In this document: piece by piece, positions 54,267-62,164 of the stretch
Layout of the letters: each line of letters opens with the position of its first letter
How positions within the stretch are numbered: the first letter of the stretch is position 1
Source of the DNA: Actinomycetospora sp. NBRC 106375
Lineage (GTDB): Bacteria > Actinomycetota > Actinomycetes > Mycobacteriales > Pseudonocardiaceae
DNA: 64,000 nt
Assembly: GCF_030269665.1 (NCBI RefSeq)
Contig: NZ_BSTS01000003.1
Coordinates: 310,001-374,000, forward strand
Reading direction: 5' to 3'
Program-made: the position numbers and the translations under genes
Notes under the pieces: generated by a model
What the model saw: only the letters and a program-made list of their open reading frames with translations
Databases searched by the model: none
What the model was told of the DNA's origin: nothing

Positions 54267-55760
54267 ATGCGCGCGCTGCAGCAGACCTCCCTCGACGGAC
54301 CGCAGGACATGCACCTGGTCACCGACGCGCCGACGCCGGTCGCGGGTCCGGGCGAGGTCCTCGTCCGCGTCGTCGCGGCGGGGGTGAACTTCGCGGACGT
54401 CGCGAAGGCCCGTGGCACGTTCGGGGACGGCCCCCGTCCCGTGTACACCGCCGGCTTCGAGGCCGCCGGGGTCGTCGTCGCGCGGGGCGAGGGCGTCACC
54501 GGTCCGGCGGCGGGGAGCCGCGTCGTCGGTGTCGGCGACGGGGCGTTCGCCGAGTTCGTGGTCCTGCCCGCGGCGGCGGCGATGCCCCTGCCCGAGGGCT
54601 GGACCGAGCAGGAGGCACTGGGTCTGGTCGTGAACTGGCCGACCGCGCTGGCCACCCTCGGTCCGCTCGGCGGCCTCACGGCGGGGCAGACGGTGCTGGT
54701 CCACGCCGCGGCGGGCGCGACAGGGCAGGCGGCGGTCGTCGCGGCGAAGCACCGTGGAGCGGTCGTCCTCGGGGCCGCCTCGCCGGAGAAGCACGGCGTC
54801 GTGCGGGACCTGGGCGCCGACCACGTCCTGGACGCGCGCGGCGCCGACCTCGCCGCCGAGGTCCGGGACCTGACCGCGGGCGCCGGCGTCGACCTGGTGC
54901 TCGAGTCGGCGGGCGGTGCGGTGTTCGCCGCGAGCCTGGCCGCGGCGAAGCGGGTGACCGGCCGCGTCGTGGTCACGGGCTCGGCGGGTGGTGAGGCGAC
55001 GCTGACGACCCGGGACCTGGTCTACCGGCACCCGGTCCACGTCGTCGGGTTCAACCTGGGCGCGCTGATTCGGGCCGCTCCAACGGTCTTCGGCGAGGTC
55101 CTGGGCGAGCTCGCCGGGCTCGTCGCCGCCGGCGTCGTGCCGCCCGGCCGGCCCACCGCGTACGACCTGGCTCCTGCGCGACGTCCTGGCGTTCTCCGCG
55201 TCCGAGACCGCGGAGGTCCTGGGGACCACCAGCGCGGCGGTCAAGAGTGGCCTGCAACGAGCCCGGGCGCGGCTGGCGGAGGTGGCACCGGATCCCGCGG
55301 ACCTGCTCGGCCCCGACGACGAGCGCGCCCGCGCGCTGCTCGACGGGTACGTCGCGGCGTTCGAGCGCTCGGACGTCCGCCTGCTGGAGCTGGTGCTGCG
55401 CGCCGACGCCACGCTCGAGGCGACCCCGTTCCGCGACTGGCAGTCCGGTCGCGGGACGTGCCTCCACGTGCTCGGGACCTACGTGCTGGGCGCTCCCGGC
55501 CGCTGGCGGATGCTCCCGACCCGCGCCAACGGCCACCCCGCCGCCGCGGTGTACCGCCGGCGCGCCGACGACGTGCTCCGCGCGGACGGGGTCGTCGTCC
55601 TCGTCCCCACCGCCGCGGGCGTCGCACGCGTCGTCGAGTTCGGGGACCCCGCCCTCGTCGCGGCCTTCGGCTTCCCGGACGTCCTCACGCCCTGAGACGT
55701 CTTGACCATGCCGCAGCGGCATGGTGTCGACTGGCCGCATGTCCGAATCGGAGAAGCTGA
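54267..55760 (+). CDS. MDR-family quinone oxidoreductase with deletion-replaced C-terminus
   Basis: ATG 54267 is preferred over GTG 54261 (gaaggg 9 nt upstream). Residues 1-300 match a zinc-independent NADPH:quinone oxidoreductase: GEVLVRVVAAGVNFADVAKA, GFEAAGVVVARGEG, LVHAAAGATGQAAVVAAK (nucleotide motif) and GVDLVLESAGGAV. The homology stops at PGRPTAYDLA (codons to about 55172), where about 20-25 residues of the usual C-terminus are missing. The frame then runs out of register through a sigma-factor remnant to a stop at 55760, adding about 195 meaningless residues. This looks like a deletion that joined two genes. The enzyme may be inactive or carry a disordered tail. Confidence 0.75.
   Translation: MRALQQTSLDGPQDMHLVTDAPTPVAGPGEVLVRVVAAGVNFADVAKARGTFGDGPRPVYTAGFEAAGVVVARGEGVTGPAAGSRVVGVGDGAFAEFVVLPAAAAMPLPEGWTEQEALGLVVNWPTALATLGPLGGLTAGQTVLVHAAAGATGQAAVVAAKHRGAVVLGAASPEKHGVVRDLGADHVLDARGADLAAEVRDLTAGAGVDLVLESAGGAVFAASLAAAKRVTGRVVVTGSAGGEATLTTRDLVYRHPVHVVGFNLGALIRAAPTVFGEVLGELAGLVAAGVVPPGRPTAYDLAPARRPGVLRVRDRGGPGDHQRGGQEWPATSPGAAGGGGTGSRGPARPRRRARPRAARRVRRGVRALGRPPAGAGAARRRHARGDPVPRLAVRSRDVPPRARDLRAGRSRPLADAPDPRQRPPRRRGVPPARRRRAPRGRGRRPRPHRRGRRTRRRVRGPRPRRGLRLPGRPHALRRLDHAAAAWCRLAACPNRRS
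55168..55695 (+). pseudogene. 5'-truncated ECF sigma factor (SnoaL-tailed type)
   Basis: In a frame different from the oxidoreductase, 55168-55695 encodes 175 residues without a natural start. It opens in sigma region 4 (LLRDVLAFSASETAEVLGTT, then SAAVKSGLQRARARLAE) and continues into the SnoaL-like C-terminal domain (DLLGPDDERARALLDGYVAAF, ATPFRDWQSGR, MLPTRANGHPAA and a final AFGFPDVLTP). This is the C-terminal half of an ECF sigma factor of the SigG/SigJ-like type. The whole of region 2 (core binding and -10 recognition) is gone, so it cannot work as a sigma factor. A GTG at 55282 could still give the SnoaL-like domain alone. Confidence 0.8.
55705..55725 (+). terminator. Hairpin after the sigma-factor remnant
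   Basis: accatgccg-cag-cggcatggt: 9-bp perfect stem, 3-nt loop, 10 nt past the remnant's stop and 14 nt before the DedA-like start. Confidence 0.6.
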
Positions 55761-56527
55761 AGCGCTTCCGCTGGCGGTCCCGGGACTTCACGCCGGAGGA
55801 GCTCGAGGAGGCGAGGCAGGCGTGGCGCAAGGCCATGCCGTGGGACCACCCGATGTCGCGCGGCGACAAGGTCCTGGTGTTCGCGACGCTCGGTGTCGTC
55901 GTCCTGATGGTCGCGTCGATGCCGTTCCGGCCGTTCCTGCTGGCGTCGCACCCGGTCGCCCTCAGCGCGGTGACCGGCAGCCTCTCCGCGATCGGCTCGG
56001 GCGCGGCCTTCGCCAGGATCGGGCAGGGCGACCTCTGGCTGGTGATCGTCGCGGGCGTCGTCGGGATGATCAAGTTCGACTGGCTGTTCTGGCTCGCCGG
56101 GCGCCGGTGGGGCACGCGGATCCTCGAGCTGTGGGCGCCCGGCGAGGTCGCGCGGCGCTTCGTGGCGCGGATCCGGTCGGCGCCGCGCTGGGCGATGGCG
56201 CTCGCCGTCGTCGGGGCGGCCCTGCCGGGGGTGCCCGCCCCGGCGGTGTTCGCCCTGGCCGGGCTGGGCCGGATGCGGCTGGTCCCGTTCCTGGTGCTCG
56301 ACGCGGTCGGTGCCGCGCTCGTCGCCGGCCTCGGCTACGGCGTGGGGCAGAGCGGCGTCGACGTGGTGCTCCTGATCGATCAGTACGCCCTGTGGATCAC
56401 GCTGTCGCTCGTCGCCGTGGTGACGGTCCGGGCGAGCGTCCGGGCCCACCGCGAGAGCAAGGAGCCGCAGCGGGCTCCCGAGGGCGACGAGCCGGAACCC
56501 GCTCCGGAGGGCGCCGGCTCCGGGTGA
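55739..56527 (+). CDS. DedA/VTT-domain membrane protein
   Basis: Predicted 262 residues from ATG 55739. A hydrophilic N-terminus (FRWRSRDFTPEELEEARQAW) precedes about five transmembrane helices with FARIGQGDLWLVIVAGVVG, FDWLFWLAGRRWG and AALPGVPAPAVFALAGLG. The pattern (reentrant G-x-x-x-D/F region followed by LPG...P) resembles the DedA family of lipid scramblase-like transporters. The C-terminal tail is acidic and proline-rich. Function is inferred: bacterial DedA proteins move lipid carriers such as undecaprenyl phosphate. Ends at a strong hairpin shared with the convergent rhodanese gene. Confidence 0.75.
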   Translation: MSESEKLKRFRWRSRDFTPEELEEARQAWRKAMPWDHPMSRGDKVLVFATLGVVVLMVASMPFRPFLLASHPVALSAVTGSLSAIGSGAAFARIGQGDLWLVIVAGVVGMIKFDWLFWLAGRRWGTRILELWAPGEVARRFVARIRSAPRWAMALAVVGAALPGVPAPAVFALAGLGRMRLVPFLVLDAVGAALVAGLGYGVGQSGVDVVLLIDQYALWITLSLVAVVTVRASVRAHRESKEPQRAPEGDEPEPAPEGAGSG

Positions 56528-56556
56528 GGACCCGTGTCCCCGGGACACGGGTCCTC
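56526..56556. terminator. Bidirectional terminator, 15-bp perfect stem
   Basis: gaggacccgtgtccc (56526-56540) and its complement (56542-56556) with one central base. It separates the DedA-like gene from the convergent rhodanese gene. Confidence 0.8.
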
Positions 56557-56557
56557 G

Positions 56558-56881
56558 TCAGCCGAGCGAGCCCGTCGCCCCGTCGTCGCGCACGATCGCC
56601 CCGCCGTCGTCCGCCCAGGCCCGCAGGCCGCCGCCGAGGCTGACGGCGTCGACGCCCGCCTCGGTGAGCGCGGCCGCGGCGCGCGATCCGCGGCCGCCGC
56701 CGCGGCAGGTCGTGATCACGGATCGGTCGCCGAACTCGGCCGGGTCGAGGTCGCCGAGCGGCCGGTGGAGGGAGTCCGGGGCGTGGCCGGCGCCCCACTC
56801 GTCGGGCTCGCGGACGTCGACGAGGACGGCCTCGCCGGCGTCGAGACGTCGGCGCGCCTCGGCGGCATCGATCTCGGTCAT
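56558..56881 (-). CDS. Single-domain rhodanese
   Basis: Predicted 107 residues from ATG 56881, which overlaps the TetR stop (ATGA). EIDAAEARRRLDAGEAVLVD, VREPDEWGAGHAPDSLHRPL and the active-site loop ITTCRGGGRGSRAA (Cys persulfide carrier) followed by AWADDGGAIVRDD match the family. It moves sulfane sulfur between thiols; its acceptor is unknown. Co-translated with the TetR regulator, suggesting a link to the same signal. Confidence 0.9.
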   Translation of the reverse strand: MTEIDAAEARRRLDAGEAVLVDVREPDEWGAGHAPDSLHRPLGDLDPAEFGDRSVITTCRGGGRGSRAAAALTEAGVDAVSLGGGLRAWADDGGAIVRDDGATGSLG

Positions 56882-57561
56882 CGGTCCTCCTCGAGGTGGG
56901 TCGCCGTCAGGAACATCCGCTGCCAGGCATCGACCAGGTGCTCGCCGACCGCCGCCGCCGACCAGCCGCGGCCGTGCACCAGCAGCGTCCAGTACTCGGG
57001 CCCGTTCATGCTCCAGATGATGTCGGCGACGGCGTCGTCGGTGAGCTCGGGGCGCAGCTCGCCCGTACCGCGGAGGTCGGCGGCGAAGAGGCGCATGTTC
57101 GCGGCCCGCCGGTCGCTGATCTCCTGCCAGAGCGCCGCGGAGTCGGCGTCGGCGCCTGCGGCGTCGCGCAGGGCGAGGTACACCGGAGCGAGGCGGACCT
57201 GCAGCGCGACCAGCCCGTCGACGTAGGCCTGGATCTTGTCGCGGGCGGTGGTGGCCGTCTGCACGCGGGCGACATAGTCCCGCTGGAGCGCGGGCACGGC
57301 GTGGTCGGTGCCGGAGATCGCGCTCTCGAGGACCTCGCGGAGGAGCGCCGGCTTGCGGCCGACGGTGGCGTAGACCGTGTCGACCGCGACGCCGGCCCGG
57401 CGGGCGACCTCGGCGACCGCGGTCGCCCGGTAACCGTCGCGGACGAACAGCTCGCGGGCGGCCCCGAGGACGGCACGGCGGGTCGCCGCGGCCTGCTCCT
57501 CGCGGCGGGGGGAGTGGTAGCGCCGGGTGGACCGCCGATCCCGGGCGTCGCTGGTCGCCAG
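56878..57561 (-). CDS. TetR family transcriptional regulator (CTG start)
   Basis: No ATG, GTG or TTG lies between the upstream stop (57583-57585) and the helix-turn-helix. CTG 57561 has aaggag 7 nt upstream and gives 227 residues, so I take CTG as the start. The N-terminal HTH is RRAVLGAARELFVRDGYRAT, AVAEVARRAGVAVDTVYATV. The ligand domain ends MFLTATHLEEDR. It probably represses itself and the divergent cupin gene: two related palindromic sites lie in the interval. Its TGA overlaps the rhodanese ATG. Confidence 0.85.
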   Translation of the reverse strand: MATSDARDRRSTRRYHSPRREEQAAATRRAVLGAARELFVRDGYRATAVAEVARRAGVAVDTVYATVGRKPALLREVLESAISGTDHAVPALQRDYVARVQTATTARDKIQAYVDGLVALQVRLAPVYLALRDAAGADADSAALWQEISDRRAANMRLFAADLRGTGELRPELTDDAVADIIWSMNGPEYWTLLVHGRGWSAAAVGEHLVDAWQRMFLTATHLEEDR

Positions 57562-57586
57562 CGCCTCGCTCCTTCCTCGATTTCAC

Positions 57587-57601
57587 CCGAACGTACATCG
57601 G
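57587..57601. promoter_or_regulatory. Candidate TetR operator O1 and tetR -10 box
   Basis: ccgaac-gta-catcgg is an imperfect copy of O2. On the minus strand it contains TACGTT (57590-57595), the likely -10 of the regulator gene; TTGCTC (57614-57619) 18 bp upstream is the -35. Binding here would block tetR transcription. Confidence 0.6.
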
Positions 57602-57606
57602 ACGGA

Positions 57607-57635
57607 TTGACAGGAGCAACGCGCCGCGCCAACCT
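57607..57635 (+). promoter_or_regulatory. Promoter of the cupin gene
   Basis: TTGACA (57607-57612), a 17-bp spacer and CAACCT (57630-57635). The start of transcription is expected near 57642, directly before O2. Confidence 0.6.
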
Positions 57636-57643
57636 CTGTTCAT

Positions 57644-57658
57644 CCGAACGAGGTTCGG
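57644..57658. promoter_or_regulatory. Candidate TetR operator O2
   Basis: ccgaac-gag-gttcgg, a perfect 6-3-6 palindrome immediately downstream of the predicted cupin transcription start; ideal for repression. Confidence 0.65.
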
Positions 57659-57677
57659 GTCAACACAGGGGGGTCCG

Positions 57678-57678
57678 A
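57678..57678 (+). promoter_or_regulatory. Cupin gene translation start
   Basis: ATG 57678 is preceded by a run of six G (57668-57673, ending about 4 nt upstream) acting as ribosome site. Confidence 0.5.
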
Positions 57679-58190
57679 TGCCCACGACGAGCACCGCCGA
57701 CGACCGCGTGGTCGCCCGCGCCGCCGGAACCGGCCCCGCCACCTGGGCGATGGGCATGTTGCTCGAGCGCCTGGTCGGCGGCGAGGACACCGGCGGCCGG
57801 CTGTCCGCCTCGGTCGTCAGCCAGCCGCCGGGTCAGGCGAGCCCGCTCCACGTGCACACCCGGGAGGCGGAGGCGTGGTTCGTGCTCGACGGCACGATCA
57901 CCTACCGGGCGGGCGACGAGCTGACGCGGATGGGTGCGGGCGACTTCATCTACCTGCCGTCCGGGGTGCCCCACGCGTTCCGCATCACGGGAACGGCCCC
58001 GGCGCGGTTCCTGGCACTCGCACTGCCCGGGGGACTGCTCGACGTCTACGACGAAGTCGGCCGCCCCGCCACCGAGCGGCGTCTGCCGGACGGCGGGGTG
58101 AACCCCGCCGACCTGGAACGCTGGATGGAGGCCGGTCCGCGGTACGGGCTCCAGGTGGTGGGTCCGCCCCTCACCCCGCAGGAGGCCTGA
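57678..58190 (+). CDS. Cupin domain protein
   Basis: Predicted 170 residues from ATG 57678. A double-stranded beta-helix with SPLHVHTREAEAWFVLDGTI (His-x-His and Glu metal ligands) and GDFIYLPSGVPHAFRITG (final His) is followed by a short C-terminal extension (DLERWMEAGPRYGLQVVGPP). It resembles small quercetin-dioxygenase-like cupins. A metal site is likely; enzyme or sensor role unknown. It is divergent from TetR, which probably represses it. Confidence 0.88.
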   Translation: MPTTSTADDRVVARAAGTGPATWAMGMLLERLVGGEDTGGRLSASVVSQPPGQASPLHVHTREAEAWFVLDGTITYRAGDELTRMGAGDFIYLPSGVPHAFRITGTAPARFLALALPGGLLDVYDEVGRPATERRLPDGGVNPADLERWMEAGPRYGLQVVGPPLTPQEA

Positions 58191-58250
58191 CCCGGTCCCA
58201 TGACCTGCGAGGTCATCGACGCCGTGACCTCGCCGGGGTGTGCTGTGAGC

Positions 58251-58568
58251 ATGGACGGCACACCCGGATTCCGGTACGACGCCACCCTGCGGGCGGTCAT
58301 CCGGGCCGACGCGTTCCTGTCGGCCGCGGTGGCACTGCTCGGGATGCTCAGCCCGGTGCTGATCGTGCTGCCGGTGCCGCCCACGGCCGTCACCGCGATC
58401 GGCGTCGCCGCCATCGCGGCGGCACTCGTGCTGGCGGCGCTGGGCGCCGTCACCGCGGTGTTGCTGGCGGCGCGGATGCGGGCCGGGCACGGGCACGCCC
58501 CGCCGGGGCTGCGCCTGCCGTTGCCCGCCGGGATGAGACCGGACCTGGACGGTGTGCCGACGCCCTGA
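58251..58568 (+). CDS. Small two-helix membrane protein
   Basis: Predicted 105 residues from ATG 58251; GTG 58245 or ATG 58200 would extend it. Two Ala/Leu/Val-rich helices (about 20-45 and 50-77) separated by PVPPT, then a Pro-rich tail. No family recognised. It may be co-transcribed with the cupin gene, 60 nt upstream, and is convergent with the GH25 gene 6 nt away. Confidence 0.6.
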   Translation: MDGTPGFRYDATLRAVIRADAFLSAAVALLGMLSPVLIVLPVPPTAVTAIGVAAIAAALVLAALGAVTAVLLAARMRAGHGHAPPGLRLPLPAGMRPDLDGVPTP

Positions 58569-58574
58569 CGCCGC

Positions 58575-59297
58575 TCAGGCCGGGGAGTCCGGCGTCGTCG
58601 TGCTGGGCGTCGTCGTGCTGGGTGGCGTGCTCGTGGTGGACGGTGGCGTGGACGGTGGCGCCGACGTGGACGTCGACGTGGGCGGGGTGCTCGAGGAGGT
58701 GGAGCCCGCGGACCCAGACGACGTCGACGGATCGGCGGCGAGCGCCTGGAGCTGCTCGGGCGTGCCGTGGAAGACGTCCTGGTCGCCGGGCAGGGGCCCG
58801 GAGTCGCTGTACTGCCAGAACGTCTCCTGCTCCCAGCCGGCCGGCAGGGTGCCCACGTCCTCGTCGTAGTGGGCGATGAACAGCGGGTTGTCGCCGAGCG
58901 CGTCGGAGTTCCCGGTGCACGCGCTCCACCAGCGCAGGCTGGTGTAGATCGTGGGCAGGCGGTGGGTGCGGGCGGCGACGGTGTCGGAGAACGACCGGAT
59001 CCACGCCACCATGTTCTCCGGCGACATGCCGTAGCACTGGTCGCCGTAGGGGTCGTCCTCGATGTCGAGCATCGGCGGCAGGGTCCGGCCGTCCCCGCTC
59101 GGGGCCCCGCCGTGGTCGAGGAGGTAGGTCGCCTGGGTCGCGGCGTCCGAGCGGTCCGGCAGGGCGAAGTGGTACGCGCCGTGCAGCATCCCCGTGGCCG
59201 CCGCCCCGTCGTACGCCGAGGAGAAGTCGTCGTTCTGGAAGTCGGTGCGATCCGATGCCACCTGGGCACCATCGACCACACGGGTCCCACCTGTCAC
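58575..59297 (-). CDS. GH25 lysozyme-like protein lacking its N-terminal strand
   Basis: GTG 59297 gives 240 residues. GH25 landmarks: GMLHGAYHFALPDRSDAATQ, LPPMLDIEDDPYGDQCYGM (catalytic Asp/Glu pair), MVAWIRSFSDTV, RLPTIYTSLRWWSACTGNS, LFIAHYDEDVG and TFWQYSDSGPLPGDQDVF. A Ser/Thr/Pro-rich tail ends the protein. Missing are the signal peptide and the first beta strand with the D-x-S motif and the KATEG segment. The DNA just upstream encodes neither in any frame, so the gene seems 5'-truncated. As it stands it would not be secreted and probably has reduced or no muramidase activity. Confidence 0.7.
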   Translation of the reverse strand: MTGGTRVVDGAQVASDRTDFQNDDFSSAYDGAAATGMLHGAYHFALPDRSDAATQATYLLDHGGAPSGDGRTLPPMLDIEDDPYGDQCYGMSPENMVAWIRSFSDTVAARTHRLPTIYTSLRWWSACTGNSDALGDNPLFIAHYDEDVGTLPAGWEQETFWQYSDSGPLPGDQDVFHGTPEQLQALAADPSTSSGSAGSTSSSTPPTSTSTSAPPSTPPSTTSTPPSTTTPSTTTPDSPA

Positions 59298-59401
59298 ACA
59301 CGACCCGGCCTCGTCATCCGGACGGGTCGCCACGGTCGTGCGGGACGGGAGACCCGCCGCGCCGCCCGGGCGCGATGGGACCCCCTTTCCCGGCGCGTCT
59401 C

Positions 59402-60394
59402 CTACGCGGCGTTGACCTTCGGCATGATGTCGTTGTTGATCCGCTTGAGGTCGTCGAGCGTCTTCGACACCGGCACGTCGGTGAACGGCGGCCAGATCAG
59501 CGGCATGGTCATCCCGGCTTCCTTGTAGGCCTTGAGCCGGTCGGTGAGCTGCTTCTCGGTGCCCACCAGCAGGTTGGACGGCACGCCGTTGTCGGTCTGG
59601 TCGGTCTCCGCGTCCGTGATGACCGTCCAGATCATGCTGCAGATCTCGAGGTCCTTCGACCGCTTCGGGCTGCCGATCTCCTCGAACTGCTGGTCGATGG
59701 CCTGGATCCACTTCCCGAGGCCCTCGGGCGAGTCCTGGATGCCGATCCAGCCGTCGAGGTCGTACTTCGTGATGCGCTTCGCCGAGCGCAGCGGGTCCTT
59801 GAGCCCGCTCATGAAGATCGGCGGGCGGGGCTGCTGGAGCGGCTTCGCGCCGAAGCCGCACCGGTCGAAGTCGGCGAACTCGCCGTGGAACTCGAAGAGG
59901 TCGTTCCCCCACACGCCCTGCAGGACCTCGATCGTCTCGCGGACGTGCTTGTGCCGCTTCGGGAAGATGTCCGTCGCGCTCGCGGCGGCGAACTCCTCGG
60001 GCATCCACCCGGCCCCGAGGCCGACGTTGAGGCGGCCGTTCGAGAGGTGGTCGATGGTCGCGAGCTCGGCGGCGAGCACGCCCGGCGCACGGAACGGCGT
60101 GTCGATGATGCTCTGGCCGATGCGGATCCTCGAGGTCCGCGCGGCGAGCCACGGGAGCAGCGGGTAGCCCTGGAACCACTGCCCGCGGGCGGCGACCGGC
60201 AGGGCGTGGGGGAGACCCTCCATCATGCCGAAGGTGTGCTGGAGCTGCTCGTTGTCGGACGCCTCCGGCACGACGATGCGGTCCAGCGTCCACACCGAGT
60301 CGAACTCGAGCTCCTCGGCGAGATCGGTGAGATCCTCCAGCTCCTTGATCGTCACCTCGGTGCGGAAGTTCGGCAGGTACAGAGCGAGCTTCAT
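59402..60394 (-). CDS. LLM class (F420-dependent type) oxidoreductase
   Basis: Predicted 330 residues from ATG 60394, with gaggagg about 10 nt upstream. A TIM-barrel luciferase-like layout: ELEDLTDLAEELEFDSVWTL, RIRIGQSIIDTPFRAPGVLA, ATIDHLSNGRLNVGLGAGW and MPEEFAAASATDIFPKRHKH. RPPIFMSGLKDPLRSAKR and a C-terminal LVGTEKQLTDRLKAYKEAGM complete it. Family members use F420 or FMN. Next to acyl-CoA ligases it may oxidise a lipid or terpenoid-derived substrate; the substrate is unknown. Its 3' end is 105 nt from the truncated GH25. Confidence 0.88.
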   Translation of the reverse strand: MKLALYLPNFRTEVTIKELEDLTDLAEELEFDSVWTLDRIVVPEASDNEQLQHTFGMMEGLPHALPVAARGQWFQGYPLLPWLAARTSRIRIGQSIIDTPFRAPGVLAAELATIDHLSNGRLNVGLGAGWMPEEFAAASATDIFPKRHKHVRETIEVLQGVWGNDLFEFHGEFADFDRCGFGAKPLQQPRPPIFMSGLKDPLRSAKRITKYDLDGWIGIQDSPEGLGKWIQAIDQQFEEIGSPKRSKDLEICSMIWTVITDAETDQTDNGVPSNLLVGTEKQLTDRLKAYKEAGMTMPLIWPPFTDVPVSKTLDDLKRINNDIMPKVNAA

Positions 60395-60534
60395 CAGGCT
60401 ACGGCCTCCTCGCCGGGCGTGTTAGGCGGATCACATTCCGCTGTGAGGACGCTGCCGCACCCGTCGATCCGACGCAAGCGTCGTGCGCAACCGACCCCTG
60501 GCCCGGGCAGGACGGCGACCGGCATGATCCTTCG

Positions 60535-62094
60535 GTGACCACGACCGGCACGCCCGGGACCTTCGCCCACCTCTGGCAGGACGCGGTCGCGCGACACGGC
60601 CGCCGCCCCTTCCTCGTGTTCCGCGGCGAGGACGGCCGGGTCGACACGTGGACCTACGACGAGTTCGACCGCGTCGTGCGCGACACGATGGCGCTGCTGA
60701 TCGCCCACGGTGTGGTCGAGGGCGACGCCGTGCACCTGTGCCTGCGCAACTGCCCGGGGTTCATCGCGCTGTGGCTGGCCTGCGCCGAGCTGGGCGCCTG
60801 GATGGTGCCCGTCGACCCGGCGTCGAGCAGCCGCGACATCGAGACCCAGCTGGCCCGCGTCTCGCCGAAGGTCGGCTTCCACGCCGCCGCGCGCGCCGAC
60901 ACGTACCGCGCCGGTGCCGAGGGCTCGAGGGTGCGGGTCCTCGCGCTCGAGGAGACCGCCGTCGACGTCCGGGCGGGCGGGCGGCTGCGGGCCGGCGACG
61001 GCCGGACCGTCGACGAGGACCCCGTCGCGCCGGAAGCCCGCCTGGCCGTGATGTTCACGTCGGGCACGACCTCGCAGCCCAAGGGCGTGGTGCTCACCCA
61101 GGCCAACTACCGCTACGTCGCCGAGGCCATGGCGGCCGCGGCGGGCCTCGAGGCGGACGACCGGTGGCTGGTGACGCTGCCGCTGTTCCATGCGAACGCC
61201 CAGTTCTACTGCTTCGCCTCCGCGATCGCGGTCGGCGCCTCGGTCGCCCTGACCGCGGCGTTCTCGGCGAGCCGGTGGGTCGAGCAGGCGACCGAGCTCG
61301 GGGCGTCCCACGCCAGCCTCTTCGCCGCCCCGGTCCGGATGATCCTCGCGCGTACCCCCGAGGGCACCACCTGCCGGCTGCGGCACACCTGGTTCGCGCA
61401 GAACCTGGGGCCCGAGCACCACCGCCGGTTCGGCGAGCTCACCGGCGTCCTGCCGCGCCAGCTCTACGGCATGACCGAGACGACCGCGATCGTCACCGCG
61501 GACCGCAGCGAGCCGCCCGCCCCCGACCTCATCGGCGAGCCCATCGCCGGGCGCGCGGTGCGCCTCGTCGACCCGGCCACGGGCGAGGAGGCCGGCTCCG
61601 GGACGCCGGGGGTGATCACGCTGGCGGGGGAGCGGGGCGTCGACCTGTTCCGCGAGTACCTCGACGACCCGGCGGTCACCGAGCGCTCCTTCACCACCGA
61701 CGAGCAGGGCGTGACCTGGTTCCGCACCGGCGACCTCGCCGTGGACACCGGGGGCGGGGCGCTGCGCTTCGTCGGGCGGGTCGACGACGTCATCAAGGTC
61801 GCCGGCGAGAACGTCAGCCTGACCGAGGTCGAGGCGATCCTCGCCCAGGCCCCGGGCATCTTCGAGGTCGCCGTCCTGGCGAGGGACGACGAGGTCCGCG
61901 ACCACGTGCCCGTCGCGTACGTCGTCCCCCACGACCCGGCCGACCCACCCGCACTCGACGACCTGGCGGCCTGGGCCGCCGAGCGGCTCGCGCCGTCGGC
62001 ACGCCCCCGCGAGTGGCACCACATCGAGAGCCTCCCGCGCACCAGCGTCGGCAAGGTGCGCCGGTTCAAGATCGGGACGGACGCGGTCGGCTGA
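60535..62094 (+). CDS. AMP-dependent acyl-CoA ligase
   Basis: Predicted 519 residues from GTG 60535. The ANL superfamily motifs are present: VMFTSGTTSQPKGVVLTQAN (P-loop A3), YGMTETTAIV (A5), WFRTGDLAVD (A7), FVGRVDDVIKVAGENVSLTE (A8) and SVGKVRRFKI (A10, catalytic Lys). It activates a carboxylic acid as the acyl-adenylate and transfers it to CoA; the chain type is unknown. CATGAT (60523-60528) with a 6-nt spacer predicts a leaderless start. Divergent from the LLM gene and followed by a second ligase. Confidence 0.92.
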   Translation: MTTTGTPGTFAHLWQDAVARHGRRPFLVFRGEDGRVDTWTYDEFDRVVRDTMALLIAHGVVEGDAVHLCLRNCPGFIALWLACAELGAWMVPVDPASSSRDIETQLARVSPKVGFHAAARADTYRAGAEGSRVRVLALEETAVDVRAGGRLRAGDGRTVDEDPVAPEARLAVMFTSGTTSQPKGVVLTQANYRYVAEAMAAAAGLEADDRWLVTLPLFHANAQFYCFASAIAVGASVALTAAFSASRWVEQATELGASHASLFAAPVRMILARTPEGTTCRLRHTWFAQNLGPEHHRRFGELTGVLPRQLYGMTETTAIVTADRSEPPAPDLIGEPIAGRAVRLVDPATGEEAGSGTPGVITLAGERGVDLFREYLDDPAVTERSFTTDEQGVTWFRTGDLAVDTGGGALRFVGRVDDVIKVAGENVSLTEVEAILAQAPGIFEVAVLARDDEVRDHVPVAYVVPHDPADPPALDDLAAWAAERLAPSARPREWHHIESLPRTSVGKVRRFKIGTDAVG

Positions 62095-62164
62095 GCCGCG
62101 GGTGCTTGCCGACCGGGCCCGCCCGGCGGTCTGATGATCCCCCGACCACGGTGAGGAGCAGCGG

